From Clostridiales bacterium (GTDB taxonomy: Bacteria; Bacillota; Clostridia; Oscillospirales; Oscillospiraceae), in contig CABIYX010000004.1 of the NCBI GenBank assembly GCA_902363045.1, forward strand, positions 13,567-77,566: a DNA stretch of 64,000 bases, written 5' to 3'. Made by a program: the position numbers and the translations under genes. The notes beneath the pieces are model-generated. The model worked only from the letters and a program-made list of their open reading frames with translations. It did no database searches and had not been told where the DNA came from. Positions 1-9,194 of the stretch are shown in pieces; positions within the stretch are counted from its first letter, which is position 1; each line of letters begins with the position of its first letter.

Positions 1-241
1 CCCCGCCGTAGCGGAGCGGCGGGCCTGGGAGTGGCGCGCCTGGGGCGGCCATGAGAGCTATCAGGCTCTGGAGCCCGCCCACGGGTTGGAGGAGATCTGG
101 TACTACCAAAACGAGCAAGATCCAGGCTTCTGCTATCTTGTCCTCCGGAAAGGCGGCCTCGTCATGCGGGTGGAGTACGAGGGCTCCAAGGACCTGACCC
201 AATTTCTCCCCCGGTTCGCCCAAATGCTGGACACCCTTTGA
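1..241 (+). CDS. DUF2812-like membrane protein, C-terminal fragment
   Basis: Open frame from base 2 to a TGA at 239-241; it runs off the left edge so only about 79 residues are visible. The tail (a basic stretch, then a 'GGLVMRVEY' strand and a final amphipathic helix ending 'FAQMLDTL') lines up with the C-termini of the two downstream genes, which end with the same strand-plus-helix pattern. A ribosome site for the next gene (GGAGG at 251-255) follows within 10 bases, so the three are probably co-transcribed. The function is unknown. Assignment to the family rests on resemblance to the neighbours and not on a recognised motif in the fragment itself. Confidence 0.6.
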   Translation, partial: PAVAERRAWEWRAWGGHESYQALEPAHGLEEIWYYQNEQDPGFCYLVLRKGGLVMRVEYEGSKDLTQFLPRFAQMLDTL

Positions 242-263
242 CCGCTGAAAGGAGGTCATCCCT

Positions 264-1484
264 GTGAAACAGAGAGAAACACTGATCCGGAAGATCATCC
301 CCGTGGAACTCTTTGACATGGCCGGGCTGGAGCACTGGCTGTCCGACATGGCGGCTCAGGGCCTCCACCTGGTAAAGCTGAACCACGACACCGCCCGGTT
401 CCGCCAGGGCGAGCCGGTCTCCGGCGTCCGCTTCGGGCTGGAGATCACCGGCGTTGCGGACATCGACCGGGAGCGCAACGCCGCCTATCAGGAGGCGGGC
501 TGGACCTATGTGACCACCCTCCGGAATCTGTATTATGTCTACCGAACGGAGCGGACGGACGCCCCGCCCCTCCACACCGACCCGGCGCTCCAGAGCCAGC
601 GGTAGAAAAAGCTGTACCGCTCGGCCCGCCGGGGCTTTGTCTGGGACGCGGCCCTTCTCGTGTTGGTGGCTGTTCTGACCGCCCTCCTGCTGGCGGACAC
701 GCCCATCCTCAATCTGCTGACCACCTCCGCCGTCCCTCTGATCCTCTTTGGGCTCTACCAGCTGTGCTCCCTGCCCGCCGCCTGGGCCGAGGTGCAGGAC
801 CTGTCCCGGCTGGTGCGCCGCCTGGAGGCGGGCGAGCCCATGGACCACCGCGCCCCTTATCCCCGGCGGCGGCTCGTCCCCCTGCTGTCCTTCTCACTAT
901 GTATTCTTCTGATCGTCCTGCTGGTCCTTCCCCGTTATATCCTGCCCTTCCTGGGTGGCGGCATGAGGCCCATCGGCGAAGTATCGGACTTCTCTCCCCT
1001 CTCTCTGGCGCAGGTGGAGGGCAAGGGCTACCGCCCTTATGAAATGGAGGATCCCAACCAATCGGACTACTTCCATTACAGCCGAAGGAACCACTATCTG
1101 CTGTGCTGGAACCAGTGGGAAGTATTCCAGGCCGGACAGGCGGACCTGGCCGGAAAGCTAAACTGGATGCAGATCGACTGGTACGACATCCCCGCCCCCC
1201 TGTCCTTCCTCTCCGCCCCTCTGGCAGACGAGCTGCTGTCCAAGGCCATGAAGCTGGATGAGGACATCTGGTGGACCGATCAGGAGGACGGGACCTGGCA
1301 GGTATCAAAGCATTCTGATCCCCGTGTGAATTTCTTATCCACAGCCCGAAAGGAGCGGACCCTGTTCCAGGCCGCGGCTGCCGCCACGGGCGACCATGTT
1401 GTTCTGGTCCGCTATACCGGACACGGGGACCTGTCCGAACATCTGGAGGACATCATCCAAATGACAGCGGGCGGAGCGGCCTGA
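264..1484 (+). pseudogene. DUF2812-like membrane protein interrupted by an in-frame amber codon
   Basis: GTG start at 264, 8 bases after GGAGG (251-255). The frame is open to a TAG at 603-605 and then continues in the same frame to 1484 with no other stop. Both halves align with the intact paralogue that follows: the N-terminal half carries the shared 'RKIIPV-[E/S]-L-[F/Y]-D' start and 'LEHWL' motif, and the second half carries two membrane segments (about residues 132-160 and 210-235 of the joined protein) and the extracellular-type C-terminal domain. The simplest reading is a nonsense change inside one gene of about 406 codons. It could also be two split proteins, readthrough, or a sequencing error. 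Confidence 0.7.
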
Positions 1485-1530
1485 ATAATTGTTCTTTTCC
1501 ATGATATGAACTTGATCGGGAGTGGGTTTT

Positions 1531-2820
1531 ATGTCATTGATCCGAAAAATCATCCCCGTCTCTCTGTACGACATCCCCGGGCTGGAGCACTGGCTGGAGG
1601 AGCAGGCAAACCAAGGCCTGTTCCCCACCAGCCTAGGCTCCTGGGCCGTCTTTGAGGAGCGGGACGTCCCCGGCGTCCGCTTCCGGCTGGACCCCTTTGC
1701 CAACCGGGCCGGCGAGGGGTTGGAGCCTACCCCGGAAAAGCTGGAGCTGTACCGGGCTGCCGGGTGGGAGTATGCCTTCCGGGTGGGCCGGGCCTATTTC
1801 CTGTTCTACACCACGGACCCACAGGCCCCTGAGCTGTTTTCCGACTATCAGAGCCAGGGGCTGTCCCTGGACCGGCTGGTCCGCGGCCTGCGCTCCTACC
1901 GGAGGCGGAAGGCCGTGCTGTGGAGCCTGCTGGGTATCCTGTTCCTGGCCGCTCTGTTCCTGGGCCATTCATACGACGTACAGCCGGACCATTTCGTCCG
2001 CCTGCCCCTGATCCTGCTTTACGCCTTCGATCCGATTCTCCTGCTCTTTCTGGCCGGTATGTTCTTCTATTCTCTCCCCATCGACCGCCGGGACCGCAAG
2101 ACCCTGTTCGCCACCTACAACGCCCTGAAGGAAGGGCTTCCGCCGCCCCCGTCGCCGGGTCCCAGCAGGCGGATCGTCCGGGAAAATATCACCGCGCTGG
2201 TACTTCTTCCGGTTCTGGTGCCGCTGGTCCTGTACCTCCAATTTGGGGATGGCCGGCTGACCACCGGGCCGGTGGCTGAGTTCTCCTCCCCATACATCTC
2301 GCTGTACGATCTGGAGCAGGTCCCCCTGGGCCCCTATGAGACCGTATACCGGAACAACTCCGGGCTGAACAGCGAGAACGTGGCCCAGCGGCACTTCTCC
2401 CTGCTGGCCCCGGCATGGTACGAGGTCAGCCAGGATCTGGAGGCCCTCCAGCCGGGGAGAAAACCCAATCACTATTCCGCCGACCCCCACGGGGGCGAGT
2501 ACACCTACTCCCCCAGCCTGGACATGACCTATTTCCACACCCTCCCCATTTTGGCCCAGCCGGCGGCACGGGCTCAGATGGATCTTTACCGCCTGGTCAA
2601 CCTGTACTGGGACTATGAGGAGGTGGACTGGCCGGGCGCCGACTTTGTCATCCTGGCCACTGTGGAGGACGACCCCTGGCAGATGGCGGCGGTGGGCCGG
2701 GGCGGCCGGGTGGCGGTATACCAGTACGCCGGGGTGGAGAAGCTGGCCGACCACCTGGACCTGCTGACCGACCTGGTGGCCGGACCGGAGCGGCGCGCAC
2801 GTCACACCCATCAGACCTGA
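1531..2820 (+). CDS. DUF2812-like membrane protein (intact copy)
   Basis: About 429 residues. The ATG at 1531 is preferred over the in-frame GTG at 1522 because GGGAG (1518-1522) is correctly spaced for it and because the protein then begins 'MSLIRKIIPVSLYDI', matching the upstream copy. The N-terminal ~100 residues form a soluble domain of the kind found in DUF2812 proteins. Four hydrophobic segments follow (about residues 130-148, 155-178, 212-235 plus a weaker one), then a ~200-residue C-terminal domain rich in Tyr and Trp. Function is unknown; families with DUF2812 are often next to PadR regulators, but none is visible here. Third member of a tandem array, followed by a hairpin terminator. 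Confidence 0.75.
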   Translation: MSLIRKIIPVSLYDIPGLEHWLEEQANQGLFPTSLGSWAVFEERDVPGVRFRLDPFANRAGEGLEPTPEKLELYRAAGWEYAFRVGRAYFLFYTTDPQAPELFSDYQSQGLSLDRLVRGLRSYRRRKAVLWSLLGILFLAALFLGHSYDVQPDHFVRLPLILLYAFDPILLLFLAGMFFYSLPIDRRDRKTLFATYNALKEGLPPPPSPGPSRRIVRENITALVLLPVLVPLVLYLQFGDGRLTTGPVAEFSSPYISLYDLEQVPLGPYETVYRNNSGLNSENVAQRHFSLLAPAWYEVSQDLEALQPGRKPNHYSADPHGGEYTYSPSLDMTYFHTLPILAQPAARAQMDLYRLVNLYWDYEEVDWPGADFVILATVEDDPWQMAAVGRGGRVAVYQYAGVEKLADHLDLLTDLVAGPERRARHTHQT

Positions 2821-2840
2821 GCGCTCCCCTATACAAACAG

Positions 2841-2866
2841 AAAAGCCCAGCATCCGCCGGGCTTTT
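2841..2866. terminator. Bidirectional hairpin terminator
   Basis: Arms AAAAGCCC (2841-2848) and GGGCTTTT (2859-2866) pair perfectly around a 10-base loop, giving A/T ends on both sides. It lies between the end of the plus-strand array and the end of the long minus-strand run that finishes with rsgA, so it can serve both directions. Confidence 0.7.
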
Positions 2867-2880
2867 CCCTTAACCTGAGA

Positions 2881-2981
2881 CAGCCCGCCCCAAGCAGGGG
2901 CGGGCTGTCCGGCAGGAGGGCTCTTTTGACGCGCTGTGTCCGGCTCCGCCGGACTGATCTCAAATCGCGCGCCGCAGGCGC
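2881..2981. repeat. Cluster of three perfect GC-rich hairpins
   Basis: Three separate inverted repeats without T tracts: 2881-2907 (11-bp arms, loop AAGCA), 2938-2954 (arms GTCCGGC/GCCGGAC, loop TCC) and 2969-2981 (arms GCGCC/GGCGC, loop GCA). Together with the terminator at 2841-2866 and the heptamer repeats at 2984-3011 they fill the whole 186-base gap between convergent genes. They could slow polymerase, stabilise the rsgA mRNA 3' end, or be short dispersed repeats. Confidence 0.55.
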
Positions 2982-2983
2982 AC

Positions 2984-3011
2984 TCCTAATTCCTAATTCC
3001 TAATTCCTAAC
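2984..3011 (-). repeat. Four tandem heptamers at the rsgA stop codon
   Basis: On the minus strand the unit is (A/G)TTAGGA, four times in a row without gaps. The first unit in gene direction supplies the TAG stop of rsgA (3009-3007). Because 7 is not a multiple of 3, successive units place TAG in all three frames. The same unit occurs at the ends of fmt and ruvC. Confidence 0.8.
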
Positions 3012-3906
3012 TCTGCCTGCGCTGCTGGTCCCGCTCCCAATCCGGGATCTGCTTGGCCTGCTCATACAGGCGGGCATAGCTGGCGTGGCGGCTCTTGGAG
3101 ATCTCCCCCGCCTTTACCGCCGCCAGCACGGCACAGCCCTTCTCCTTGAGATGGGCGCAGTCCTGAAACTGGCACCGTTCCCGGTAGGGGGCGAACTCCC
3201 GAAAGCGTCCGGCCAGCTCCTCCTTCCGGCACAGCTCCATCCGCTCCGTATCAAAGGAGGAGAACCCCGGCGTATCGGCCACCATGGCCCCGCAGGACAG
3301 GCGGATCAGCTCCACATGGCGCGTGGTGTGCCGCCCACGGCCCAGCTTTTCGCTCACATCCCCCGTCTCCAGGGCAACGCCGGGCTCCAGCGCGTTCAAA
3401 ATGCTGGATTTTCCAACGCCGGAGTTGCCTGTAAAGGCGGACACCTTTCCAGAGATCAGCTCCCGGAGCCGGTCCAGCCCCTCCCCCGTCTCGGCGCTCA
3501 CCTGGACGGTCTGAAAGCCGGCCCGCTCATAGATGGCGGCCAGCTCCCCGCCGGAGGCCAGGTCGCACTTGTTGACGCACACGATGCTCTCACAATGGTT
3601 CCCCTCGGCGATGGCAATGACCCGGTCAATGAGGAAAGGGTCGGTTACCGGGATGGCCTGGGAGGCCACGATCACCAGCTGGTCGATGTTGGCCACCGCC
3701 GGGCGCTGGAACTGGTTTTTGCGGGGCAGGATGGCGTCAATGGCCCCCTGGCCGTTGTCCAGAGGGGTGAACTCCACCCGGTCCCCCACCAGGGGCGTGA
3801 CCTTGGCATGGCGGAGCTTTCCCCGCCCCCGGCAGGCGGTGAGGGAGGTCCCATCGTCCACATAGTAGAAGCCGCTGAGGGCCTTTCGGATGATCCCCTC
3901 CATCAT
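3007..3906 (-). CDS. rsgA: Ribosome small subunit-dependent GTPase A
   Basis: Circularly permuted GTPase that acts in late maturation of the 30S subunit. The ~299-residue length is normal. N-terminal OB-like domain (about residues 1-70), then GTPase motifs in permuted order: 'NKCD' (G4) near 113, 'GNSGVGKSS' (G1) near 160 and 'DTPGF' (G3) near 213. A C-terminal Cys-His zinc cluster around 'CQFQDCAHLKEKGC' follows. The start ATG overlaps the prkC stop (ATGATG at 3906-3901), so either of two adjacent Met codons may be used. It is the last gene of the long minus-strand run; the rpe and thiN genes that follow rsgA in many Firmicutes are not here. Confidence 0.96.
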   Translation of the reverse strand: MMEGIIRKALSGFYYVDDGTSLTACRGRGKLRHAKVTPLVGDRVEFTPLDNGQGAIDAILPRKNQFQRPAVANIDQLVIVASQAIPVTDPFLIDRVIAIAEGNHCESIVCVNKCDLASGGELAAIYERAGFQTVQVSAETGEGLDRLRELISGKVSAFTGNSGVGKSSILNALEPGVALETGDVSEKLGRGRHTTRHVELIRLSCGAMVADTPGFSSFDTERMELCRKEELAGRFREFAPYRERCQFQDCAHLKEKGCAVLAAVKAGEISKSRHASYARLYEQAKQIPDWERDQQRRQS

Positions 3907-5918
3907 TCGGCCTCAAAGTCCACGGTCTTGGTGCTGTACGCGCTCCCATTCACCAGGAGGGTGAACTCCTCCGTCCCGGAGCCGCTCACGGTGACCTCCA
4001 CCGCCACCTCCAGGTTGGTGTCCTTCTCCTCCGGGCCCCATACCGTGTTCCCGCTGCCGTCGATCACCTGGACGCTGACGATCTCGCCCGAGTCGGGCAG
4101 ATTGAAGGTGACGGTCTTGGAGCTCTGCTGGCCGCCGCCGTCGGGGCCGGTGCTGATGATGATATTCACATTGGTCCCCGGGGCCACCTCGTCCTTGGGT
4201 TCCACGGACTGGAACCAGACCTGTCCGGCGGGCATATCACTGCTGGAGTGGTCCACGCTGCCCACCGCCAGGCCCAGACCCGTGATGGCCTTCTCCGCCT
4301 GCTCCTGGGTCATCCCCCGCAGATCCATCATAGTAACGGTCTCCTCCTCCTTGCCCAGGCTGATGGTGAGGTAGATCTTGGTCCCCTCGGTGAGGGGCTG
4401 GTCCTTGGCGGGGATGGTGGAGATCACAGAGTCCTTGGGGATGTGGTCGTCATAGTCGGTACGGGAGGTAAAGTCGATGTCAAACTCTCCCAATCCGTTC
4501 AGCTGGGACAGGGCACTCTGAAGGGGCACGTTGGTCAGATCGGGCATCAGCACCTCGTCCGCCGGTCCGGAGCTGACCGTGACCCGGATGGTCCCGCTGC
4601 TGCTCACCAGGCTGTTTGCCCCGGGATCTTGCTCCAGGATGGTTCCGGCGGGCTTTTCACTCTCCGCCTCCCCGGCCTGCTCCAGGGTGAACTCTCCAAG
4701 CAGCTCCTGATCGTTCTTGGCCTGGTCAAACATCATCCCCACCACCGAGGGGACCCGGATGGAGTTCTGGTTCGGTCCCAGCGTGTCAGAAAAGAGCGAG
4801 GAGAACAGAATAAACATCAGCGCCCCGACAAAGATCAGGATGGCGGCCACCGCGCCAATGATGGGCCAGTTGGGCCGGCGGCGGGGCTCGTCCTCCACCT
4901 CCTCATCCTCCTCCCAGCGGCGGCCGGAGGAAGTTCCCCGGGACCGGCCCGCACTGCTGTGGTCCAGCTCCCGCCGCCCACCGGTCCGGACGGCGTTCAC
5001 CTGGGCGGTATTGAGGATCTGGGTGCGATCTCCATCGTCCAAAAAGTCTCCCGGCAGGTCGCCGGGGCCATAGTCCAAATTGATGTTGGGGTTTTTCCGA
5101 AACTCCTCCAGATCGGCCAGCATGGCGTCGGCGGAGGGGTAGCGGTTGTCCGGATTGGGGGCCATGGCCCGCATGGTGATGGCCTCCAGCGCCTCCGGGA
5201 TGGAGGGGTCGATCTCCCGGGGGGAGAGGGGGATGGAGTTGATATGCTGGATGGCCACTGAGACCGGGGTGTCCCCCTCAAAGGGCAGCCGCCCGGTGAT
5301 CATCTCATACAGGACCACACCGGCGGAGTACAGGTCGGAACGGGCGTCGATGTGACTGCCCCGGGCCTGCTCCGGCGAGATATAGTGGACCGAGCCCAGG
5401 GCCTCCTGGGTCAGGGTGCTGTGCCCCCCGGAGGCCACACGGGCGATGCCGAAGTCAGCTACCTTTACGCTGCCATCCCGGAGGACCATGATATTGTGGG
5501 GCTTGATGTCCCGGTGGATGATCCCACGGCTGTGGGCGTGGCCCAGTGCCTTGACGATCTGGGTGATGAAGTGGAGGGCCTCCCGCCAGTTCAGCTTGTT
5601 CCCCTTTTTCTGCATATACTGCTTCAGGGTGATCCCGTCGATCAGCTCCATCACGATGTACTCAAAGTCGGAGGAGCGGCTCACGTCGTACACCGCCACG
5701 ATATTGGGGTGGGACAGCATGGCCACCGCCTGGGACTCGTCGTGGAAGCGGCGGCGCAGTTCCGCGTCCTGGACCAGGTCGTCCCGGAGGATCTTCACCG
5801 CCACCAGGCGGTTGAGCCGGTGGCAGCGGGCCTTGTACACCCGGGCCATCCCGCCCACTCCGATCAGCTCCAGGATCTCGTATCGGTTATCGAGTAATTT
5901 ACCAATGTACTGATCCAT
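3903..5918 (-). CDS. prkC: PASTA-domain Ser/Thr protein kinase
   Basis: Membrane Ser/Thr kinase that senses peptidoglycan fragments and phosphorylates division, wall and translation proteins; 671 residues. The Hanks kinase domain (about 12-275) shows the Gly loop 'GVGGMARVY', catalytic lysine 'AVKIL' (K42), 'HRDIKPHN' and 'DFG'. A charged juxtamembrane linker leads to one membrane segment (about 355-377), then three PASTA repeats; the third begins with D where P is usual. A ~60-residue Ig-like tail ends the protein. The start ATG at 5918 follows AGGAGA with good spacing; a longer frame from an ATG at 5939 would bury that site. The cognate phosphatase gene lies directly upstream. Confidence 0.95.
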   Translation of the reverse strand: MDQYIGKLLDNRYEILELIGVGGMARVYKARCHRLNRLVAVKILRDDLVQDAELRRRFHDESQAVAMLSHPNIVAVYDVSRSSDFEYIVMELIDGITLKQYMQKKGNKLNWREALHFITQIVKALGHAHSRGIIHRDIKPHNIMVLRDGSVKVADFGIARVASGGHSTLTQEALGSVHYISPEQARGSHIDARSDLYSAGVVLYEMITGRLPFEGDTPVSVAIQHINSIPLSPREIDPSIPEALEAITMRAMAPNPDNRYPSADAMLADLEEFRKNPNINLDYGPGDLPGDFLDDGDRTQILNTAQVNAVRTGGRRELDHSSAGRSRGTSSGRRWEEDEEVEDEPRRRPNWPIIGAVAAILIFVGALMFILFSSLFSDTLGPNQNSIRVPSVVGMMFDQAKNDQELLGEFTLEQAGEAESEKPAGTILEQDPGANSLVSSSGTIRVTVSSGPADEVLMPDLTNVPLQSALSQLNGLGEFDIDFTSRTDYDDHIPKDSVISTIPAKDQPLTEGTKIYLTISLGKEEETVTMMDLRGMTQEQAEKAITGLGLAVGSVDHSSSDMPAGQVWFQSVEPKDEVAPGTNVNIIISTGPDGGGQQSSKTVTFNLPDSGEIVSVQVIDGSGNTVWGPEEKDTNLEVAVEVTVSGSGTEEFTLLVNGSAYSTKTVDFEAE

Positions 5919-5981
5919 GGTAAATTTTCTCCTTTCCATACAGGTTGGCTCGGACCGGCCGGTCCGGCGCGGCATGGCGGC

Positions 5982-6704
5982 TCAGCACTGGATCAGAACG
6001 GCCGTCACGTTGTCCGGCGCGCCCCGGTGCAGGGCGATCTCCAGCAGGCGGCGGCAGCAGGTACACGCCTCGCCTCCATGGATCACCTCATAGAGCAGCT
6101 CCTGCTCCGACACCACATTGCTCAGCCCATCGCTGCACAGCAGCAGATAGTCCCCCGCCGCCAGCGGCTGGCGGAACACATCGGCCCGCAGCTCCGGCTC
6201 GGCCCCCAGGGCCCGGGTGATCAGGTTTTTATGGGGATGGGTGCGGGCCTGCTCCCGGGTGAGCTCTCCCCGCTGGACCAGGTCCTCCACCAGAGAGTGG
6301 TCCCGGGTCACCCGGACGATGCCGCCCTCCTCGGACAGGTGATAGGCCCGGCTGTCCCCCTCGTTGAGGATCAGGGCCTCCTCCCCGTCCGCCAGTGCGG
6401 CCACCAGCGTGGTTCCCATCCCGGCGCAGCACTCCTCCCCGGCGGCCCGCTGAAAGATCCGGCGGTTGGCCGAGGCGGCGGCAGACTTCAGCCGGTCCAG
6501 GGTGCGCGCCCCCTCCTCCTCCGCCAGGAACTCGTCCATAATAATATCCACCGCCATCGTACTGGCGACGTTGCCCGCCCGGGCGCCGCCCATCCCGTCG
6601 CAGACCAGGGCCAGCACCCGCCCGTCAGGCAGCACCTGATGGGCAAACGCGTCCTGATTCTGCTCCCGGATCACGCCCCGGTCGGTGATTCCCCAAACAT
6701 TCAT
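5982..6704 (-). CDS. stp: PP2C-family Ser/Thr phosphatase
   Basis: Metal-dependent phosphatase of about 240 residues, expected to reverse the phosphorylation made by the PASTA kinase encoded next. Metal-binding PPM motifs are visible: 'RGVIREQNQDAF' at the N-terminus, 'CDGMGG' near residue 35, 'NEGDSRAY' near 117 and 'CSDGLSN' near 190. There is no membrane segment. The start overlaps the rlmN stop by 4 bases (ATGA), showing translational coupling in the rlmN-stp-prkC-rsgA order that is conserved across Firmicutes. Confidence 0.95.
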   Translation of the reverse strand: MNVWGITDRGVIREQNQDAFAHQVLPDGRVLALVCDGMGGARAGNVASTMAVDIIMDEFLAEEEGARTLDRLKSAAASANRRIFQRAAGEECCAGMGTTLVAALADGEEALILNEGDSRAYHLSEEGGIVRVTRDHSLVEDLVQRGELTREQARTHPHKNLITRALGAEPELRADVFRQPLAAGDYLLLCSDGLSNVVSEQELLYEVIHGGEACTCCRRLLEIALHRGAPDNVTAVLIQC

Positions 6705-7789
6705 GGCTGCTCGTCCTCTTTCCTGCCGGTTTCCCGGCTGTCTCCCCCGGTCCGCTCCCGGCGGGGCTCTGTCTCCCGCATCGCCTTCCGCCGCAGCTGG
6801 CCGCAGGAGGCGTCGATGTCGCTCCCCAGCCGGCGCCGGACGGTCACGGTGACCCCGTGGCGCTCCAGGCGCTTCTGGAAGGCCGCCACCCGGCGGCTGG
6901 GCTTCAGGGGGCTCTCCTCCACGTCGTTGAGGGGGATCAGGTTCACATGGCCCGGCATCCCCTTCAGCAGTCCGGCCAGCAGGTCCGCCTGCCGGTCTGA
7001 GTCGTTCACCCCGTCGATCATGGCGTATTCATAGGAGATCCGCCGCCCGGTGGTCTGAAAATACCGGCGGCAGGTGTCCATCAGCTTCTCCACCCCCACC
7101 GAGCGGTTGACTGGCATGATCCGGGACCGTGTCTCGTCATCCGGGGCGTGAAGGGAAACAGACAGTGTTAATTGTAACCCATACTGGGCCAGCTTGTCAA
7201 TTTGTTCCGTCAGGCCGCAGGTGGACAGGGAGATATGCCGCATCCCGATGTTCAGCCCCTCCGGGTGGTTCACCAGGGTGAGGAATCTCATCACCGTCTC
7301 AAAATTGTCCAGCGGCTCCCCGATCCCCATGAGCACGATGTTGGAGATGGGGGCCCCGCTGTCCAGCTGGGTAAACAGCACCTGGTCGATCATCTCCGCC
7401 GGTGTCAGGTCCCGCACCTTTCCCGCCAGGGTGGAGGCGCAGAAGGCGCAGCCCATACGGCAGCCCACCTGACAGGAGATGCACACGGTATTGCCGTGCT
7501 GATAGCGCATGAGCACCGACTCCACACAGTTGCCGTCAGACAGCTCCCACAGGTATTTGATGGTGCCGTCCAGGCGAGACACCTGCTTTCTGGCCACCTG
7601 AGGGGGCGTCAGGAAGGCCAGGGAGTCCAGCTTCTCCCGCAGCGCCTTGGACAGGTCGGTCATCTCGTCAAAGGAGGAGACGCCCCGGTACAGCCAGTGG
7701 AAGATCTGCTTGGCCCGGAAGGCGGGCTCCCCCTGGTCCTTCAGCCAGGCGGTCAGCTCCTCCAGAGTCATGGATTTGATGTCGGTCAC
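6701..7789 (-). CDS. rlmN: Dual-specificity rRNA/tRNA adenine-C2 methyltransferase
   Basis: Radical-SAM enzyme that methylates C2 of A2503 in 23S rRNA and A37 of some tRNAs; 362 residues, family-typical. The 4Fe-4S motif reads C-RMG-C-AF-C ('CRMGCAFCAS') near residue 110, and the C-terminal catalytic Cys lies in 'DIDASCGQLR'. The GTG start at 7789 is set by a GGAGGGG site just upstream. The gene starts only 3 bases after the rsmB stop. About 25 residues of low-similarity charged tail follow the catalytic Cys. Confidence 0.96.
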   Translation of the reverse strand: MTDIKSMTLEELTAWLKDQGEPAFRAKQIFHWLYRGVSSFDEMTDLSKALREKLDSLAFLTPPQVARKQVSRLDGTIKYLWELSDGNCVESVLMRYQHGNTVCISCQVGCRMGCAFCASTLAGKVRDLTPAEMIDQVLFTQLDSGAPISNIVLMGIGEPLDNFETVMRFLTLVNHPEGLNIGMRHISLSTCGLTEQIDKLAQYGLQLTLSVSLHAPDDETRSRIMPVNRSVGVEKLMDTCRRYFQTTGRRISYEYAMIDGVNDSDRQADLLAGLLKGMPGHVNLIPLNDVEESPLKPSRRVAAFQKRLERHGVTVTVRRRLGSDIDASCGQLRRKAMRETEPRRERTGGDSRETGRKEDEQP

Positions 7790-7792
7790 CGG

Positions 7793-9121
7793 TCACCCCT
7801 CCTTCCGCAGTCTGCACAGGTAAAATCCGTCCGTCCCGTGGACCTGGGGCCACAGGGTGAGCTGTCCCTCCGGGACCTCCCCCGCCGGTCCGGGGAGAGA
7901 GAAGCCCTCCCGGACAAACCCCGGATGCTCCTCCAAAAAGCGGTCGGTGACCGCCTGGTTCTCCCGGCGGAGGATGGTACAGGTGGAGTAGAGCAGCACC
8001 CCGCCCGGCTTCACATAGGCGCAGGCATTGTCCAGAATGGCGCTCTGGACCGCCGGCAGGGAGGCCAGCGGCTCCGGGTCCTTATAGCGGATGTCCGGCT
8101 TTTTCCGGATCACCCCCAGCCCGGAGCAGGGCGCGTCCACCAGCACCAGGTCGAATCCCCCCTCCCACTCTGTCCGGCGTACCTTGCCATCCGCGGTGAG
8201 GGCCTGGACGCAGGACAGGCCCAGCCGCTCCGCCCCACGGTGGATCAGGGTCTTTTTGTGGGGATGGAGGTCGCAGGACACCACCTCGCCCCGGTCCTCC
8301 ATCTGAATGGCGGCGGCAAAGGACTTGCCTCCGGGGGCGGCGCACACATCCAGCACCCGCATCCCCGCCGCCGCGCCGGAGGCCAGCACCGCCAGACGGG
8401 AGGCCGGATCCTGGATGTAGAACAGGCCCTTCTGAAAGGCCTCCAGCTCCTCCACGCTGCCGCTGCGGGAGAGGATCAGGCAGTTCTCCAGCCAGGGGTG
8501 GGGCTTTACCTCAACGCCCTGGGCCTCCAGGGAGGCGGCCACCTCCTCCGCCCCCGCCCGGACGGTGTTCACCATGGCGGTCATGGGGGGCTGGCTGTTG
8601 TTGGCCCGGAGGAACGCCGCCGCCCCCTCTGAGCCCAGTTCGTCCAGCAGCTCCTCTACCAGCCACTCCGGATGGCTGTACAGGGTGCCATAGTAGGACG
8701 CCGGATCCTCCTGGGGAATGGTGGGCAGTTGGTCCAGACTGCGCTCCAGGCTCCGCAGGATGGCGTTCACCATCCCGGGGGCCCGTGGATTTTTGCAGTG
8801 GGTCCTGGTAAGGGCCACCGAGCGGTCCACCGCCGCGCTGTGGGGGATCCGGGTGAGGAACAGCATCTGATAGGCCCCCAGCCGCAGGGCCTGGACCACC
8901 TTGCCCTCCATCCGCTTCAAGGGGATATTGGAAAATTTTCCAAGATAAAAATCCAGAAGCAGCTTGTTCTGAAGCACCCCGAAGCACAGCTGGGTCGCCA
9001 GCGCCGCGTCCCGGCCATCCAGCCCGGCCGCCGCCAGCTGCTTTTTCAGCGCGCCGTCCGACCACCCTCCCTGCCGCTCGCAGGTGTTCAGGGTCAGCAG
9101 CGCCGCCTCCCGTGCGTCCAT
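7793..9121 (-). CDS. rsmB: 16S rRNA (cytosine-967-C5) methyltransferase
   Basis: m5C rRNA methyltransferase of 442 residues. The N-terminal ~140 residues are a NusB-like RNA-binding domain; the remainder is a Rossmann SAM domain with 'DVCAAPGGKSF' (SAM binding) and the two catalytic cysteine motifs 'DAPCSGLG' and 'YSTCT'. It sits between fmt and rlmN, the usual Firmicutes order. The start at 9121 is preceded by an AGGAGGAG site. Confidence 0.95.
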   Translation of the reverse strand: MDAREAALLTLNTCERQGGWSDGALKKQLAAAGLDGRDAALATQLCFGVLQNKLLLDFYLGKFSNIPLKRMEGKVVQALRLGAYQMLFLTRIPHSAAVDRSVALTRTHCKNPRAPGMVNAILRSLERSLDQLPTIPQEDPASYYGTLYSHPEWLVEELLDELGSEGAAAFLRANNSQPPMTAMVNTVRAGAEEVAASLEAQGVEVKPHPWLENCLILSRSGSVEELEAFQKGLFYIQDPASRLAVLASGAAAGMRVLDVCAAPGGKSFAAAIQMEDRGEVVSCDLHPHKKTLIHRGAERLGLSCVQALTADGKVRRTEWEGGFDLVLVDAPCSGLGVIRKKPDIRYKDPEPLASLPAVQSAILDNACAYVKPGGVLLYSTCTILRRENQAVTDRFLEEHPGFVREGFSLPGPAGEVPEGQLTLWPQVHGTDGFYLCRLRKEG

Positions 9122-9194
9122 CCTGTTCTCCTCCTCCTACAACTCACACTTCTCTTCCCCGCCGGGGCAGCTTCCGCCCCCTCAGGGTCCCAAT

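Noticed and set aside
603..605. Amber codon read as pyrrolysine or programmed readthrough
   Set aside because: No PYLIS-like structure or pyl genes are visible; a point mutation explains the data more simply.
660..1484. Second half of the broken DUF2812-like copy as an independent gene
   Set aside because: It is in frame with the upstream half across one TAG, has no ribosome site of its own, and aligns with the middle of the intact paralogue.
2984..3011. Heptamer arrays as CRISPR or minisatellite
   Set aside because: The unit is 7 bp without spacers, far too short for CRISPR; exact placement at stop codons argues against a random microsatellite.
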